Assembly: GCA_016223165.1 (NCBI GenBank)
Contig: JACRPO010000003.1
Coordinates: 1-64,000, forward strand
Source of the DNA: Burkholderiales bacterium
Lineage (GTDB): Bacteria; Pseudomonadota; Gammaproteobacteria; Burkholderiales; Burkholderiaceae_C
DNA: 64,000 nt
Reading direction: 5' to 3'
Shown here piece after piece: positions 40,650-50,174 of the stretch. The stretch's first letter is position 1; every line of letters starts with the position of its first letter. The notes below the pieces were generated by a model. The model did not search any database, was not told where the DNA came from, and worked only from the letters and a program-made list of their open reading frames with translations. A program made the position numbers and the translations under genes.

Positions 40650-42785
40650 CTAGGCCGGCTCCGGCTCCAGCAGGCCGCGCTTGCGCAGCAGCGGCTGCAC
40701 GGAGGCGTCGCGGCCGCGGAAGGCGCGGTAGGCCGCGCCCGGCTCGACGCTGTTGCCGGCGCTGTAGATGTGCCGCTTCAGCCGCGCCGCCACCTCGCCG
40801 TCGAACGGGCCGCCCGCTTCGACGAAGGCGTCGTAGCCGTCGGCGTCGAGCACCTCGGCCCACAGGTAGACGTAGTAGCCGGCGGCATAGGCGCTGCTCG
40901 CGAAGAGGTGCTGGAAGTGCACGAAGCGGTGGTTGAGGCCCACGGCATGCGGCAGGCCCTTGTCCTCGAGCAGCTTCGCCTCCCAGGCGCAGAGGTCGGG
41001 CGGCGGCTCGGCATCGGGCAGCGAGTGCACGGCCATGTCGGTGAGCGCGCTGGCGGTGTAGCGCACCGTCTCGTAGCCCTGGTTGAAGCGGCGCGCGCGC
41101 GCGAGGCGCGCCACCAGCCCGGCCGGGATCGGCGCACCGGTCTGCCAATGCCGCGCGTGGCGCTCGAGCACCTCGCGCTCGGTGATCCAGTGCTCGAAGA
41201 GCTGCGAGGGCAGCTCGACGAAGTCGCGCAGCACCTGCGTGCCCGACAGCCGCGAGTACGTGACGTCGGAGAGCAGCCCGTGCAACCCGTGCCCGAACTC
41301 GTGGAACAGCGTGCGCGCATCGTCCAGCGACAGCAGCGTCGGCTCGCCGCGCGCGAAGTTGTTGTTGTTGAGGATGATCGGCCGCCCGTCGGCGGTGCTG
41401 CCGCTGCCGACGCCGTTGCGCCGCTGCACGCGCAGCGAGCTCATCCACGCGCCGCTGCGCTTGGAAGCCCGCGCGAAGTTGTCCTGCAGGAACAGGCCGA
41501 CGAGCTCGCCGGCGGCGTCGTGCACCTCGTAGGCCTTGACGTCGGGGTGGTAGACGGGCAGGTCGGCACGCGGCGTGAAGCGCAGGCCGAAGAGACGCCC
41601 GGCGCAGTCGAACGCCGCCGCCACCACGTTCTCGAGCTTGAAGTACGGCTTCACCTCGGCGTCGTCGACGGCGAAGCGCTCGCGGCGCACGCGCTCGGCC
41701 CAGAAGCGCCAGTCCCAGGGCTCGAGCACGCCCTCGGCACCGGACTCGCCGCGCACCGCGGCTTCGCGCCGGGCCTCCTTGAGCATCGCCTCCTCGCGCC
41801 GCACGGCGGCCAGCGCACGCGGCCAGACCTCGTCGAGCAGGCCGGCGACGGCGCGGCGGCTGCCCGCCATCGTGTCGGCGAGTGCATGGTCGGCGTAGCA
41901 CGCGTGGCCGAGCAGCGCCGCTTGTTCGCGGCGCAGGCGCAGGATGGAGCGCGCCACCTCGCGGTTGTCGTGCTCGCCACCGACGTCGCCGTTCTCGCCG
42001 CGGCCCACCCAGCCGCGCCAGGCGCGCTCGCGCAGGTCGCGCCGCGTCGAGTAGGTGAGGAAGGGCACGACCAGCGAGCGCGACAGCGTGATCACCGCGC
42101 CGGGCAGGCCGCGCTCGGCGGCGGCCTGGCGCGCCGCGTCGAGCACGAAGGGCGGCAGGCCCGCGCTCGCCGCCGCGTCGGGCAGCGGCAGCGTCCACGT
42201 CGACTCGTCGTGCAGCACGTTCTGCGCGAAGCGCGTCGTCAGCGCTGCCAGCTCCTCCATCACCGCGGCGAACCGCTGCTGCGCGGCGCCGGTGAGGCGC
42301 GCGCCCGCGCGCGTGAAGTCGAGGTGGATGCGCTCGAGCAGGCGCAGCGCCTCGGGCGGCAGCCCGAGGGTGGCTCGCCTGGCGTGCAGGGCGTCGACGC
42401 GCGCGAACAGCGCCTTGTCCATGTAGACGGCGTTGAAGTGGGCGGCGAGCGGCGCCGCCATGCGGCGCTGCACGGCCTGCAGCGCCTCGCTCGTGGCCGA
42501 GCCGGTGAGCGTGCCGAAGGCCGCGAGCACGCGCTTGAGCGGCGCACCGCTGCGGTCGAAGGCGGCGACGGTGTTGTCGAACTCGGGCGCGGCGCTCTGC
42601 GCCGTGATGGCCGCGATCTCCTCGCGCTCGAGCCGCATGGCCTCGCGCAGCGCCGGCTCGAAGTGCTCGGGGCGGATCTCGGCGAAGGGCGGCAGGCCGT
42701 GCGGCGCCGTCCAGGGGGCGAGCAGCGGGTTGGCGGCCGTGCCGGCGCCGGCGCCCACGACGATGTCGTTCAGCGGTTTCATCAT
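40650..42785 (-). CDS. prlC: Oligopeptidase A (M3 zinc metallopeptidase)
   Basis: A 711-residue cytosolic peptidase starting at the ATG at 42785 (or the next ATG at 42782), with GAGG upstream. The zinc site is HEFGHGLHGLL (about residue 490), with the third ligand Glu expected in the following helix. The N-terminal LLAPWTAPHGLPPFAEIRPEHFEPALREAM and the C-terminal YLWAEVLDADGYDAF are typical of oligopeptidase A (PrlC/OpdA), which degrades short peptides left after signal-peptide cleavage and protein turnover. Length and order agree with the family (about 680 residues). Confidence 0.93.
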   Translation of the reverse strand: MMKPLNDIVVGAGAGTAANPLLAPWTAPHGLPPFAEIRPEHFEPALREAMRLEREEIAAITAQSAAPEFDNTVAAFDRSGAPLKRVLAAFGTLTGSATSEALQAVQRRMAAPLAAHFNAVYMDKALFARVDALHARRATLGLPPEALRLLERIHLDFTRAGARLTGAAQQRFAAVMEELAALTTRFAQNVLHDESTWTLPLPDAAASAGLPPFVLDAARQAAAERGLPGAVITLSRSLVVPFLTYSTRRDLRERAWRGWVGRGENGDVGGEHDNREVARSILRLRREQAALLGHACYADHALADTMAGSRRAVAGLLDEVWPRALAAVRREEAMLKEARREAAVRGESGAEGVLEPWDWRFWAERVRRERFAVDDAEVKPYFKLENVVAAAFDCAGRLFGLRFTPRADLPVYHPDVKAYEVHDAAGELVGLFLQDNFARASKRSGAWMSSLRVQRRNGVGSGSTADGRPIILNNNNFARGEPTLLSLDDARTLFHEFGHGLHGLLSDVTYSRLSGTQVLRDFVELPSQLFEHWITEREVLERHARHWQTGAPIPAGLVARLARARRFNQGYETVRYTASALTDMAVHSLPDAEPPPDLCAWEAKLLEDKGLPHAVGLNHRFVHFQHLFASSAYAAGYYVYLWAEVLDADGYDAFVEAGGPFDGEVAARLKRHIYSAGNSVEPGAAYRAFRGRDASVQPLLRKRGLLEPEPA

Positions 42786-42793
42786 CTTGGGCC

Positions 42794-43558
42794 TCACTTG
42801 CCCGACCGGATGGCCAGCTCGTCCTCTTCGCGGTAGCGGCGGTTGCCGCAGCTCGCGGTCCAGGCGAGGCGGTCGGATTCCAGCGTCGCGTTGACGTCGT
42901 TGTAGGCGTTGTTGCGCTTGTTCCAGTCGGCCACGCGGGCGTCGAGGGCGCGGATCTTGACGTTGAAGGCCTGCACCGCGTCCGAGCGGCCGGCCTGCAG
43001 GCCCTGCAACCGCTTTCGCTCGGCCTCGAGCGCGCCATGCTCCTTCTCGAGTTCGGCACGCTCGGCGTTCAGCGCGTCGCGCTCCTCGGCGGTGGCCGTG
43101 CGGCCGGCATCGTTGTAGGCCTTGACGCGCTCGTCCCAGCGCGCGCGGCGCTCGCCGAAGGCCTTGGTGCGCTCGGTGAAGGCGGTCACCGCCGCCGCGA
43201 GCTCGGCCCCCTCGATCTTGGCGCGCTCGGCGCGCATCACCGCCTGCTCGTCGGCGATGGTCTTCTTCTCCTGCTCGAGCGGGCCGCGCGCGGCGTCCTG
43301 GGCCGCGAGGCGCTTCTTCAGTTCGTCTTCCTGGCTGAAGCAGGCACGCAGTTCTTCGCGCGTGAGCAGCGGTCCGCGCGCCGAGCCGAAGCCACGCCCC
43401 GAGGCCGCCGGTGATGCGGGCGTGGCGGCCGCAGCCGGAGCCTGGCGCGCCGCGGCGGGGGGTTTGGCCGGCGCTTGCTGCGCCAGCAACGGAACGCAGC
43501 CGCTGCCGGCCAGCAAAGCGGCGGCGAGCCGCGCCACGGCGGATCGGTTCAAATGCAT
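42794..43558 (-). CDS. Exported coiled-coil protein of unknown function
   Basis: 254 residues from the ATG at 43558. The signal peptide (RLAAALLAGSGCVPLLA) may be lipidated at Cys but the lipobox is poor. An Ala/Pro linker is followed by a long charged helix (about residues 65-205, rich in E, K, R and A, such as LEQEKKTIADEQAVMRAERAKIEG) with strong coiled-coil character, then a short C-terminal segment with one Cys. It resembles periplasmic coiled-coil proteins but no family is recognised. It ends 8 bp before prlC and should be co-transcribed with it. Confidence 0.75.
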   Translation of the reverse strand: MHLNRSAVARLAAALLAGSGCVPLLAQQAPAKPPAAARQAPAAAATPASPAASGRGFGSARGPLLTREELRACFSQEDELKKRLAAQDAARGPLEQEKKTIADEQAVMRAERAKIEGAELAAAVTAFTERTKAFGERRARWDERVKAYNDAGRTATAEERDALNAERAELEKEHGALEAERKRLQGLQAGRSDAVQAFNVKIRALDARVADWNKRNNAYNDVNATLESDRLAWTASCGNRRYREEDELAIRSGK

Positions 43559-43610
43559 GCGAATCCTCAGAATGGGGGCGGCGGCGCGATGTCCGCCGAA
43601 GGAGAAGATT

Positions 43611-46073
43611 TTGCCACCCACCCCGCGGCCGGCGTCGGGGCAAGCCCTTGGCCCTCTTGGCCCGTGCCCGACGCAGCTGCGGCCGCGACGCCGCCAGTGG
43701 CTTGCCCTCCTCGCCGCCCTCACCCTGGCCGGCCGGCACACCCGGCCCGCGGCCCAGAACATGCCCATGAACATGCCCAAGACACCACCACTGCCTCCCC
43801 CGCGCGACAACCCGGCCGACACCGCCGCGACCACCGAAGACCCCTATCTCTGGCTCGAGGAGGTGCAAGGCGAGCGGGCGCTGGCCTGGGTGCGCGAGCG
43901 CAACGCCGAGAGCGAGGCACGGCTGCGTGCCGACCCCGGCTTCGACGCGCTGCGCACGCGCCTGCGCGAGGTGCTCGACTCGCCGGCGCAGATTCCGTAT
44001 GTGAGCCGCCTCGGCCCCTGGCTCTACAACCTGTGGCGCGACGCGGCCAACCCGCGCGGGGTGTGGCGGCGCACGAGCCTCGAGCAATACCGGCAGGCCG
44101 AGCCCGCCTGGGAAACCGTGCTCGACCTCGACGCGCTCGGCCGCGCCGAGGGCAAGAGCTGGGTCTGGGGCGGCGCCACGCCGCTCGGGCCCGAGTACCG
44201 GCGCTGCCTGCTGAGCCTGTCGATCGGCGGTGCCGACGCCAGCGTCGTGCGCGAGTTCGATCTCGTCGACAAGCGCTTCGTCGAGCCGGCGGCCAGTGCC
44301 GCTTCGGCGGGCGGCTTCCACCTCCCCGAGGCGAAGAGCCGCGTCGAGTGGATCGACATCGACACGCTCTACGTCGGCACGGACTTCGGTCCCGGCTCGC
44401 TCACCGACTCGGGCTACCCGCGCCTGGTCAAGCGCTGGCGGCGCGGCCAGCCGCTGGCCGAGGCCGTCACCGTCTTCGCGGCCGAGAAGACCGACATCTC
44501 GGCCTGGGTGTCGGTGGACCTGACCCCCGGCTTCGAACGCACGACCTTCGGCCGCCAGATCGACTTCTATCGCTCGAAGACCTGGCTGCTGGAGCCGGCG
44601 ACGGCCGGCGCTCCGGGGCTGAAACCGTCACTGAAGCCATCACTGAAACCCATCGACAAACCCGACGACGCCACGCTCGCCTTCTGGCGCGAGCACGTGT
44701 TGATCGAGCTGCGCAGCGACTGGGCCGTGGCCGGCCGCACGCCACCTCCCACGCACACCACGCACCGCGCCGGCTCGCTGCTGCTCGCCGACGCCGACGC
44801 CTTCCTCGCCGGCGAGCGCCGCTTCACGGTGCTCTTCGCGCCGACGGCGACGCGCTCGCTCGCCGGCTGGACGACGACGCGCCGCACCGTCATCGTCAAC
44901 GTCATGGACAACGTCGCCAGCAAGCTCGAGGAGTGGCGCTGGCGCGATGGCGGCCAGCGAAGCCGCGACGGCAAGATCAGCCGCGGCGCCTGGGTGAAGC
45001 GCGACGTGCAGGCGCCCTACCCGGGCACGCTCTCGGTGAGTGCGCTGCACGACCCGCTGCTCGAGAAGGGCGCGGCCGGCGCTGGGGGCGATCCGCTCGC
45101 CGAGCACTACCTGCTCAGCGCCGCCGACTTCCTCGAGCCCGACTCGCTGCAGCTCGGCCGCACCGGAAGCGACGAGCGCGAGCGGCTGAAGGCGCGCCCG
45201 CGCTTCTTCGACGCCGAAGGCATGCGCGCCGAGCAGCGCTTCGCCACCTCGCGCGACGGCACGCGCGTGCCCTACTTCGTGGTCTGGCCGCAAGGGGCCA
45301 CGGCCAACGGCGACAACCCGACGCTGCTCTACGGCTACGGCGGCTTCGAGGTCGCGATGCAGCCTTCCTACAGCGGCACGCTCGGCCGCGCCTGGACGAC
45401 GCGCGGCGGCGTCTACGTGCTCGCCAACATCCGCGGCGGCGGCGAGTTCGGCCCCGCCTGGCACCAGGCGGCGCTGAAGGCACAGCGGCAGAAGAGCTAC
45501 GACGACTTCATCGCCGTGGCCGAGGACCTGATCGCGCAGCGCATCACGCGGCCGGCGCGGCTCGGCATCCAGGGCGGCAGCAACGGCGGCCTGCTCGTCG
45601 GCGCGGTGATGCTGCAGCGGCCCGAGCTCTTCGGCGCCGTCGTCTGCCAGGTGCCGCTCCTGGACATGCGGCGCTATCACAAGCTGCTGGCTGGCGCCTC
45701 GTGGATGGCCGAGTACGGCGACCCGGACGACGCCGCCGAATGGGCCTTCATCCGTGCCTACAGCCCCTATCACAACGTGCCGCCTGCCAAAGCGGGAGCG
45801 AGCGCCGCCGCGGCCAACCTCCTGCCGCCCGTGCTCATCGACACCTCGACGCGCGACGACCGCGTGCATCCGGGCCATGCGCGCAAGTTCGCGGCCCACC
45901 TGGCCGAGCGCGGCCACCGGCCGCTCTATTGGGAGAACCTCGAAGGCGGCCACGGCGGCGCGGCCGACAACGCGCAGCGCTCGCTGATGATGGCGCTCGA
46001 GTACACCTTCCTCTGGCAGACGCTCATGGGCGAAGGGATGCGCGAGGGCAAGCGCGAAGGGGCGTCGCGCTGA
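43611..46073 (+). CDS. Prolyl oligopeptidase family (S9A) serine peptidase
   Basis: About 820 residues if started at the TTG at 43611, which has GGAG six bases upstream and gives an Arg-rich, hydrophobic leader (RRRQWLALLAALTLAGR) suggesting export. The ATG at 43761 is an alternative (770 residues). The peptidase domain order is N-terminal PYLWLEEVQGERALAWVRERN, a propeller, then YGYGGFEVAMQP, nucleophile Ser in IQGGSNGGLLVGAV, Asp in TSTRDDRVHPGHA and His in EGGHGGAADNAQ. This matches prolyl oligopeptidases. A 12-bp repeat encodes LKPSLKPSLKP near 44625. Confidence 0.88.
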   Translation: MPPTPRPASGQALGPLGPCPTQLRPRRRQWLALLAALTLAGRHTRPAAQNMPMNMPKTPPLPPPRDNPADTAATTEDPYLWLEEVQGERALAWVRERNAESEARLRADPGFDALRTRLREVLDSPAQIPYVSRLGPWLYNLWRDAANPRGVWRRTSLEQYRQAEPAWETVLDLDALGRAEGKSWVWGGATPLGPEYRRCLLSLSIGGADASVVREFDLVDKRFVEPAASAASAGGFHLPEAKSRVEWIDIDTLYVGTDFGPGSLTDSGYPRLVKRWRRGQPLAEAVTVFAAEKTDISAWVSVDLTPGFERTTFGRQIDFYRSKTWLLEPATAGAPGLKPSLKPSLKPIDKPDDATLAFWREHVLIELRSDWAVAGRTPPPTHTTHRAGSLLLADADAFLAGERRFTVLFAPTATRSLAGWTTTRRTVIVNVMDNVASKLEEWRWRDGGQRSRDGKISRGAWVKRDVQAPYPGTLSVSALHDPLLEKGAAGAGGDPLAEHYLLSAADFLEPDSLQLGRTGSDERERLKARPRFFDAEGMRAEQRFATSRDGTRVPYFVVWPQGATANGDNPTLLYGYGGFEVAMQPSYSGTLGRAWTTRGGVYVLANIRGGGEFGPAWHQAALKAQRQKSYDDFIAVAEDLIAQRITRPARLGIQGGSNGGLLVGAVMLQRPELFGAVVCQVPLLDMRRYHKLLAGASWMAEYGDPDDAAEWAFIRAYSPYHNVPPAKAGASAAAANLLPPVLIDTSTRDDRVHPGHARKFAAHLAERGHRPLYWENLEGGHGGAADNAQRSLMMALEYTFLWQTLMGEGMREGKREGASR

Positions 46074-46079
46074 GCTCCC

Positions 46080-46101
46080 GCCGGCGGCGGCCGCCGCCGG
46101 C
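46080..46101. terminator. Perfect 22-bp palindrome after the S9A peptidase gene
   Basis: GCCGGCGGCGG is followed directly by its exact complement, starting 7 bp after the stop, and is flanked by GCTC and GAGC. It would make a very stable hairpin ahead of aat. There is no T-tract. Confidence 0.45.
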
Positions 46102-46124
46102 GAGCTTGCGACAATCGCCGCCAC

Positions 46125-46868
46125 ATGCTCACCTGGCTCGACGAACGCACGCCTTTGCCCTCGCCGGCCGAGGCGCTCGCCGCCGACTCCGAGGCGCCGG
46201 GCCTCGTCGCCGCCGGCGGGCGGCTCACGGTGGCGCGGCTCGAGGAGGCCTACCGCAAGGGCATCTTCCCCTGGTACTCGCCCGGGCAGCCGGTGCTGTG
46301 GTGGAGCCCCGATCCGCGCATGGTGCTGCCGACGCCCGAGTTCCGCCTCTCGCACTCGCTGAAGAAGACGCTGCGGCGCTTCCTGCGCACGGGCCCGGCG
46401 GGCGGCTGCGAGATCCGCTTCGACAGCGCGCTGCGCCGCGTCATCGAAAGCTGCGCGCTGACGCCGCGCGCCGGCCAGGACGGCACCTGGATCGTGCCCG
46501 CCGTCGTCGAGGCCTACGCCGAGTGGCACGCGCGCGGCCGCGTGCACAGCGCCGAGACCTGGATCGACGGCGAGCTCGCCGGCGGCCTGTACTTCGTCTG
46601 CATCGGCCGCATGGTGTTCGGCGAGTCGATGTTCTCGCACCGGCCCGACGCCTCCAAGATGGCGCTGGCGGCGCTGGTGGCGGCCTGCCGCGCGCGCGGC
46701 GTGCCGCTCATCGACTGCCAGCAGAATACCGGCCACCTGGCAAGCCTCGGAGCGCGGGAGGTGCCGCGCGCCGCCTTCGAGGCCCATCTGGTGCGCACCT
46801 TGGGGGAGCCGGCCATCGCGGATTGGACCTATGATGAAACGCATTGGCGCGGCCTGCTGCCCGACTGA
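46125..46868 (+). CDS. aat: Leucyl/phenylalanyl-tRNA--protein transferase
   Basis: A 247-residue enzyme of usual length. Conserved blocks are GLVAAGGRLTVARLEEAYRKGIFPWYSPGQPVLWWSPDPRMVL, HSLKKTLRR, DGTWIVPAVVEAYAEWH and GELAGGLYFVCIGRMVFGESMFS, then LIDCQQNTGHLASLGA. It adds Leu or Phe to N-terminal Lys or Arg, marking proteins for ClpS-ClpAP in the N-end rule. It is followed by bpt, the other transferase of this pathway. Confidence 0.97.
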   Translation: MLTWLDERTPLPSPAEALAADSEAPGLVAAGGRLTVARLEEAYRKGIFPWYSPGQPVLWWSPDPRMVLPTPEFRLSHSLKKTLRRFLRTGPAGGCEIRFDSALRRVIESCALTPRAGQDGTWIVPAVVEAYAEWHARGRVHSAETWIDGELAGGLYFVCIGRMVFGESMFSHRPDASKMALAALVAACRARGVPLIDCQQNTGHLASLGAREVPRAAFEAHLVRTLGEPAIADWTYDETHWRGLLPD

Positions 46869-46973
46869 TCCCGGATCGACCGAGACACGACCTCGGCCCG
46901 ATCCCGGCACCGATCCCCGGCACGCACCGCCCGGCACCGCCCGCATCATGGTTTCGACCCTGGACGTTAGAGC

Positions 46974-47726
46974 GTGACGCACCCCAAGGAACTGCCCCTC
47001 GCTTCACTGCAGTTCTACGCCACTGCGCCGTACCCGTGCAGCTACCTGCCCGAGCGGCTGGCGCGTTCGCAGGTGGCCACGCCCAGCCACCTGATCCATG
47101 CCCAGGCCTACTCGGGGCTGGTGGCCAACGGCTTCCGGCGCAGCGGCATGTTCACCTACCGGCCGTATTGCGAAGGCTGCCGCGCCTGCGTGCCGCTGCG
47201 CGTGCCGGTCAACCGCTTCGAGGCCACGCGCAGCCAGCGCCGCGCCTGGGCCAGGCACAAGACGCTGCGCGCGCGCGTGCTGCGCCTGTGCTTCGTGCCC
47301 GAGCACTACCAGCTCTACCTGCGCTACCAGTCCGGCCGCCACAGCGGCGGCGGCATGGACCATGACAGCGTCGACCAGTACACGCAGTTCCTGCTGCAAA
47401 GCCGCGTCAACTCGCGCCTCGTCGAATTCCGCGACCCGCCCAACGCGGCCGGCATCCCGGGCGCGCTGAAGATGGTGTCCATCCTCGACGTGCTCGAAGA
47501 CGGCATCAGCGCCGTCTACACCTTCTACGAGCCCGATGCGCACGCCAGCTTCGGCACCTACAGCGTGCTGTGGCAGATCGAACAGACCAAGCTGCTGAAG
47601 CTGCCGCATGTCTATCTCGGCTACTGGATCGCCCAGAGCCCGAAGATGGCCTACAAGGCGCAGTTCCGGCCGCACGAGGTGCTGGTCGACGGGCGCTGGC
47701 AGCCGGGCGGCGGCGCCACGCGCTGA
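46974..47726 (+). CDS. bpt: Aspartate/glutamate leucyltransferase (Bpt)
   Basis: A 250-residue arginyltransferase-fold enzyme starting at the GTG at 46974. Blocks: [16 protein letters not shown], the Cys-rich [25 protein letters not shown], and the C-terminal [24 protein letters not shown]. Bpt adds Leu to N-terminal Asp or Glu. Next to aat it completes the bacterial N-end rule step. The 105-bp gap from aat is rich in GATCCCGG/CGGCACCG repeats and shows no terminator. Confidence 0.96.
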   Translation: MTHPKELPLASLQFYATAPYPCSYLPERLARSQVATPSHLIHAQAYSGLVANGFRRSGMFTYRPYCEGCRACVPLRVPVNRFEATRSQRRAWARHKTLRARVLRLCFVPEHYQLYLRYQSGRHSGGGMDHDSVDQYTQFLLQSRVNSRLVEFRDPPNAAGIPGALKMVSILDVLEDGISAVYTFYEPDAHASFGTYSVLWQIEQTKLLKLPHVYLGYWIAQSPKMAYKAQFRPHEVLVDGRWQPGGGATR

Positions 47727-47800
47727 TCGGCCGATCGGGTCGATCGGGCGCAGGTCGGGCGCAGATCGGGCGCTTCAAAGCCGATCGGGCCGATGCCCGC
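47726..47800. repeat. Short 11-bp-type repeats with GATCGGGC core
   Basis: Downstream of bpt, the core GATCGGGCGCA (one copy GGTCGGGCGCA) recurs at an 11-bp spacing, flanked by the palindromes GATCGGCCGATC and GATCGGGTCGATC. It resembles the 11-bp array at 5722-5864 in period and CGGG content. No gene is present between 47727 and 47924. Confidence 0.6.
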
Positions 47801-47924
47801 GCCGCGGGTATGTCGAAATCGGCCGCGCTTGAACGTCGTGGTTCACGAGGACATCCTCGAGACCCCACGCGCTTGACCCGCGCACCCCTCAACCCTCGAC
47901 CGCGACCCCGCGAAGGAGCTCCCC

Positions 47925-48371
47925 ATGGCCACCGGTACCGTCACCCTGCATCGCGTGCTGCGCTGCCCGCCCGAGCGCGTCTATCGCGCCTTCACGACCC
48001 CCGAGGCGATGGCCAAGTGGCTGCCGCCGAACGGCTTCACCTGCCAGGTGCACCAGATGGACGTGAAAGTGGGCGGCAGCTTCAGGATGTCGTTCATCAA
48101 CTTCAGCACCGGCAGCGGCCACTCGTTCGGAGGCCGCTACGTCGAGCTGGTGCCCGGGCAGCTGCTGCGCTACAGCGACGTCTTCGACGACCCCAACCTG
48201 CCCGGCGAGATGATGACCACGGTGACGCTGAAGGCCGTGAGCTGCGGCACCGACCTGCAGGTGGTGCAGCAGGGCATCCCCGAAGCCATCCCGGTGGAGC
48301 AGTGCTATCTCGGCTGGCAGGAGTCTCTCGTGCTGCTCGGCAAGCTGGTCGAGGCCGAGATCCCGGGCTGA
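47925..48371 (+). CDS. SRPBCC/AHSA1-family small-ligand-binding protein
   Basis: A 148-residue soluble protein with GAAGGAG upstream of the ATG. It has the START-like SRPBCC signature: LHRVLRCPPERVYRAFTTPEAMAKWLPPNGF, KVGGSFRMSFINFSTG, GGRYVELVPGQLLRYSDVFDDPNLPGEM and GWQESLVLLGKLVEAE. Members bind hydrophobic ligands or act in stress responses; its ligand is unknown. Confidence 0.88.
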   Translation: MATGTVTLHRVLRCPPERVYRAFTTPEAMAKWLPPNGFTCQVHQMDVKVGGSFRMSFINFSTGSGHSFGGRYVELVPGQLLRYSDVFDDPNLPGEMMTTVTLKAVSCGTDLQVVQQGIPEAIPVEQCYLGWQESLVLLGKLVEAEIPG

Positions 48372-48398
48372 GTGCCTCCCCAGCCCTCGCCCACACGC

Positions 48399-50174
48399 TC
48401 ACCCCAGCCAGCGCCAGAGCCTGTCCTCACTGCTGCTGCGCGCCGCCCGCCCATCGCCTTCGAGCTTGATGAGGTGGGCGAGCAGCGAGCGCTCCGCCAC
48501 GCCGTGCAGTGCGGCCGGCACGTCGTCGTAGACGGCCGGCACGAGCGCGCCGGCCGTCGCCGGCGCCTTCTCGCGCTGCAGCGCCGCCACCACCTTGGCC
48601 TCGCGCCGCAAGCGGTGCGCGATGAGGCCGCGCAGCACCTCGTGCGGCTCGGCGACGAGGAAGCCGTGCCCCGGCGCCAGCCACTCGAGGTCTTCGGCCA
48701 GCAGCGCCTCGAGCGCGCGCAGGTAGGCGGCCATGTCGCCGTCCGGCGGGTTGATGACCACGGTGCTGCCCTGCATCACGTGGTCGCCGGTGAAGAGCGT
48801 CTTCTCCTCCTCGAGCAGGTAGCACAGGTGGTTGGACGCGTGCCCCGGCGTGTGGATGATGCGCAGCGTCACGCCCTCGGCGAGCACGAGTCGCTCGCCG
48901 TGCTGCGGCTCGCGCATCGGCGCGAAGCTCTGGTCCTGCCACTCGGGAAACGCGGCCAGGCGGCCGAGCACCGGCGCGCCGGTGGCCTGCGCAAGCGGCG
49001 CCGCGCCGGGCGAGTGGTCGCGGTGCGTGTGCGTGACGAGGATGCGCTCGAGGCGCGCTGCCGCGCCCTGCGCCTTCACGGCGTCGACGAGCGCGCGCAC
49101 ATGCTCGGGGCTGGCCGGTCCGGGGTCGATGCAGGTCCAGGCGTCGCCACGGCCGACGAGATAGCTGTTGGTGCCGGGCCCCGTCATCGGCCCGGGGTTC
49201 GGGGCGGTGATGCGGATGACGTGCGGCGAGAGATGCACGGCACGGCCGGCGACGATGTCGGCATGCACGTCGGCGCGGCCTTCGGGGTCGAGGCGGCCGA
49301 TCTCGGCATAGGGCAGTTCGTCGGGCAGCACGACGCGCACACCCTTGGCCGCGAAGGCGCGGCGCGGCATCGTCAGCGGGATCACCGTGCGTGCGCGCGC
49401 TTGCGCGAGCGCCGACTCGGCATCGGCATGCCGGGCCAGCTGCTGCAAGGTGCGCTGCGTCACCGGCAGCAGCTTGAGGCCGCGCGCGGGGTCCAGCGCC
49501 GCGGCAGGCGTCAGCCACATCAGTTCCACCGCCTCACCGTAGTCGGCCACCGCCTCCTGCCCCGCGGGCGCGCGCACGGCGAAGAAGCGCGTGTCGAAGC
49601 GCTTGGGCACGCCCGGCGGCGTGAGCCAGTGGCTCCAGTAGACGAGGCCGGAGCAATCTAGCTGCAAGGCGTGCTCGCGGCACAGCGCCGCGATGCCGAC
49701 CTCGCCCGTCTGCAGGCGGTCGCGCCAGGGGTGCAGCGCTGCGGCTGTCATGGCCACCGAGCGTCCGGCGGCGAGCAGCAGACCCACCTCCTCGAACGAC
49801 TCGCGCACCGCGGCCACGAGGTAGTCGAGGCCCCCGGCGGGCAGGTTGAGGCGCGCGCTCATCGCCGCGTCGTCGGCGCCGATGCAGAAGGCATGCGCCT
49901 CGCGGTCGCGCGCGTCGAGCACGCCGCCCGGAAAGACGGCGGCGCCGCCGCGCAGGTCGCCGTCGCGCTCGGCACGGCGCAGCATCAGCACTTCGAGGCC
50001 CGGGACACCGTCGCGCAGGAAGAGCACCGACGCCGCCAGGCGCGCATCGGGCGGTGCCTGGTAGTGCGAGGGGGCACCGCGCGCGCCGGCATGCGGGGCG
50101 GCGCGCCGCCCGACGTGCGGGCCGGTATGCGGGCCCGCGTGCACGCCGGTATCCACGCGTGGGCTGCTCCTCAC
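48399..50174 (-). CDS. NUDIX hydrolase--metallo-beta-lactamase fusion
   Basis: A 591-residue protein; the GTG at 50174 overlaps the CoA transferase stop (GTGA). The N-terminal about 35 residues are Gly/His repeats. Residues about 40-270 are a NUDIX domain: GGAAVFPGGVLDARD and AAVRESFEEVGLLLA, with a REx2EExG-like box. Residues about 315-530 are a metallo-beta-lactamase fold: THTHRDHSPG (HxHxDH zinc site), HTPGHASNHLCYL, FTGDHVMQG and a C-terminal winged-helix-like part as in LACTB2-like hydrolases. Such fusions occur in proteobacteria beside acyl-CoA genes and may hydrolyse CoA or nucleotide derivatives; the substrate is unproven. Confidence 0.9.
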   Translation of the reverse strand: MRSSPRVDTGVHAGPHTGPHVGRRAAPHAGARGAPSHYQAPPDARLAASVLFLRDGVPGLEVLMLRRAERDGDLRGGAAVFPGGVLDARDREAHAFCIGADDAAMSARLNLPAGGLDYLVAAVRESFEEVGLLLAAGRSVAMTAAALHPWRDRLQTGEVGIAALCREHALQLDCSGLVYWSHWLTPPGVPKRFDTRFFAVRAPAGQEAVADYGEAVELMWLTPAAALDPARGLKLLPVTQRTLQQLARHADAESALAQARARTVIPLTMPRRAFAAKGVRVVLPDELPYAEIGRLDPEGRADVHADIVAGRAVHLSPHVIRITAPNPGPMTGPGTNSYLVGRGDAWTCIDPGPASPEHVRALVDAVKAQGAAARLERILVTHTHRDHSPGAAPLAQATGAPVLGRLAAFPEWQDQSFAPMREPQHGERLVLAEGVTLRIIHTPGHASNHLCYLLEEEKTLFTGDHVMQGSTVVINPPDGDMAAYLRALEALLAEDLEWLAPGHGFLVAEPHEVLRGLIAHRLRREAKVVAALQREKAPATAGALVPAVYDDVPAALHGVAERSLLAHLIKLEGDGRAARSSSEDRLWRWLG